A stretch of DNA of 64,000 bases from Xanthobacter dioxanivorans (lineage in GTDB: Bacteria > Pseudomonadota > Alphaproteobacteria > Rhizobiales > Xanthobacteraceae): the NCBI RefSeq assembly GCF_016807805.1, contig NZ_CP063362.1, positions 3,700,501 to 3,764,500 of the forward strand. The letters are read 5' to 3'. A program made the translations under genes and the position numbers. Below the pieces are notes generated by a model. It was given only the letters and a program-made list of their open reading frames with translations, made no database searches and had not been told where the DNA came from. How positions within the stretch are numbered: position 1 is the stretch's first letter; each line of letters starts with the position of its first letter. This document shows positions 63,103 through 64,000 of the stretch, piece after piece.

Positions 63103-63900
63103 ATGTCCCGCAACCAGGGCTCGTCCCTTTCCGGCTTCCGGCGCATCGCCGGCGGCCTCGCCGCGCTTGCGCTGGCCGCCGTCCCGGCGGTCCTTCTCGC
63201 GGCGAGCCCTGCCGCCGCCTTCACCGATGCCGAGAAGAAGGAAATCGGCGCCGTCATCCGGGATTATCTGGTGCAGAATCCGGAAGTGCTGCAGGAGGCC
63301 ATCGCGGTGCTGGAGCAGCGCCAGATGGTGGTCGAGTCCGGCCAGCGCACCAAGGCCATCGGCGAGAACAAGGAGCTGCTCCTGAACAGCCCGCGCGGCG
63401 TGGTGGTGGGCAACCCCAAGGGCGACGTCACCCTGGTGGAGTTCTTCGATTACAATTGCGGCTACTGCAAGCACGCGTTGTCCGACCTCCAGCAGCTGGT
63501 GAAGCAGGACCCGAACCTGCGCGTGGTGCTGAAGGAATATCCGGTGCTGGGCCAGCCCTCGGTGGAGGCGGCGCAGGTGGCGGTGGCGGTGCGGCTCGCC
63601 GCGCCGGACAAGTACATGGCGTTCCACCAGGCGCTGCTCGGCGCCCGTGGCACGGCCGACCGGGCCAAGGCCCTGGCGGTGGCCAAGGAGGTGGGCGTCG
63701 ATCCCGCCGCGATCCAGAAGTTCGCCGCCTCGCCCGAGCTGAACGCCACCCTCGACGAGAGCATGAAGATCGGCACCGCCCTGTCGCTCAACGGCACGCC
63801 GTCTTACGTGGTGGGCGACCAGGCAGTGATCGGCGCGGTGGGCTTCGACAAGCTGAAGGCCGCCATCGCCGACGCCCGCAAGGCGCAGGCGGGCAAGTGA
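63103..63900 (+). CDS. DsbA-family thiol oxidoreductase
   Basis: A 265-residue periplasmic thioredoxin-fold protein with a signal peptide ending near AAA-F. Active site C119-G-Y-C122 (DYNCGYCKHAL) and cis-proline loop GTPSYVVG. An N-terminal helical domain before the thioredoxin fold resembles ScsC/DsbA-type suppressors. GGAGA precedes the ATG at 63103; earlier ATGs overlap the protease stop. It forms or isomerises disulfides, possibly in proteins handled by the M48 protease. Confidence 0.9.
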   Translation: MSRNQGSSLSGFRRIAGGLAALALAAVPAVLLAASPAAAFTDAEKKEIGAVIRDYLVQNPEVLQEAIAVLEQRQMVVESGQRTKAIGENKELLLNSPRGVVVGNPKGDVTLVEFFDYNCGYCKHALSDLQQLVKQDPNLRVVLKEYPVLGQPSVEAAQVAVAVRLAAPDKYMAFHQALLGARGTADRAKALAVAKEVGVDPAAIQKFAASPELNATLDESMKIGTALSLNGTPSYVVGDQAVIGAVGFDKLKAAIADARKAQAGK

Positions 63901-64000
63901 CCTGAGGGCAAGTGACCTGAGGGCAAGTGACCCAGGGTCAGTGGCCTGAGGTCAAATGATATGAGGGAATGTGGCCCGGGGTGATGTGACCCGGGGTGAT
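63892..64000. repeat. Degenerate 15-bp tandem repeats at window end
   Basis: Seven units of 14-15 bp (GGCAAGTGACCTGAG and variants) start inside the last codons and stop of the DsbA-like gene and run off the window edge. Units drift progressively. They might extend the repeat outside the window. Confidence 0.85.

Noticed and set aside
61408..63900. A continuous plus-strand frame joining the repeat region to the DsbA-like protein
   Set aside because: The upstream part crosses the M48 protease in the wrong frame; the real DsbA start is 63103 with its own ribosome site.

Overview
This window is a GC-rich chromosomal segment from an alphaproteobacterium, most likely of the order Rhizobiales and plausibly of a Xanthobacteraceae-like lineage. 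That is an inference from gene content: CtrA with ChpT and a FliJ-like gene beside them, a dense cluster of CcrM-type GANTC sites before ctrA, a NAD-dependent FdsGBA-type formate dehydrogenase, the aat/DUF2155/NDUFA12 group, and DUF3126, DUF1134 and DUF2865 proteins. There is one tRNA gene. I see no rRNA, CRISPR array, insertion sequence or prophage.

Layout. 0-8 kb: an IclR-governed catabolic island. An enolase-superfamily enzyme and the regulator read leftward. An atypical epimerase-like protein, a small alpha/beta-barrel-like protein, an FAH-family hydrolase and a three-part SsuABC/NMT1-type importer read rightward. Two near-identical palindromes (GTAAC-N3-GTTAC) lie in the divergent promoter. 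8-9.5 kb: a low-GC orphan gene, a terminator and tRNA-Val(CAC). 9.6-20 kb: housekeeping genes (gph, rpiA, gor, class II DAHP synthase) mixed with secreted proteins, a large glycosyltransferase and an efflux pump. 20-35 kb: mostly metabolic and transport genes (DUF3616, an orphan amino-acid-type binding protein, SDR, PAS-LuxR regulator, FAD monooxygenase, ABC exporter, cysE, hydrolases). 35-44 kb: a CDF metal exporter, then a LysR regulator followed by fdsG-fdsB-fdsA-fdhD-fdsD, with an OxyR/LysR-type box before fdsG. 44-54 kb: envelope and secreted proteins, cysQ, aat, DUF2155, NDUFA12, a cation/proton antiporter, an agmatinase-family enzyme and a diguanylate cyclase. 54-59.9 kb: an ECF sigma/anti-sigma pair, fliJ, ctrA and chpT. 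60-64 kb: an aminotransferase, an M48 protease and a DsbA-like protein, ending in a tandem repeat.

The most consequential observation is about the sequence itself. Five genes (a membrane protein at 32 kb, DUF1134 at 47 kb, aat at 49 kb, DUF2155 at 50 kb and the anti-sigma factor at 55 kb) are broken by eight apparent frameshifts. Each is repaired by adding one base to a short G or C run. That pattern looks more like homopolymer undercalling than gene decay, so these genes are annotated as full-length loci with the break points listed.

No wholly new system is evident. The best candidates for new biology are the IclR-controlled island with a substituted SDR catalytic lysine, the low-GC orphan gene near the tRNA, the expanded anti-sigma linker, and the recurrent 15-bp tandem repeats at 55-64 kb.
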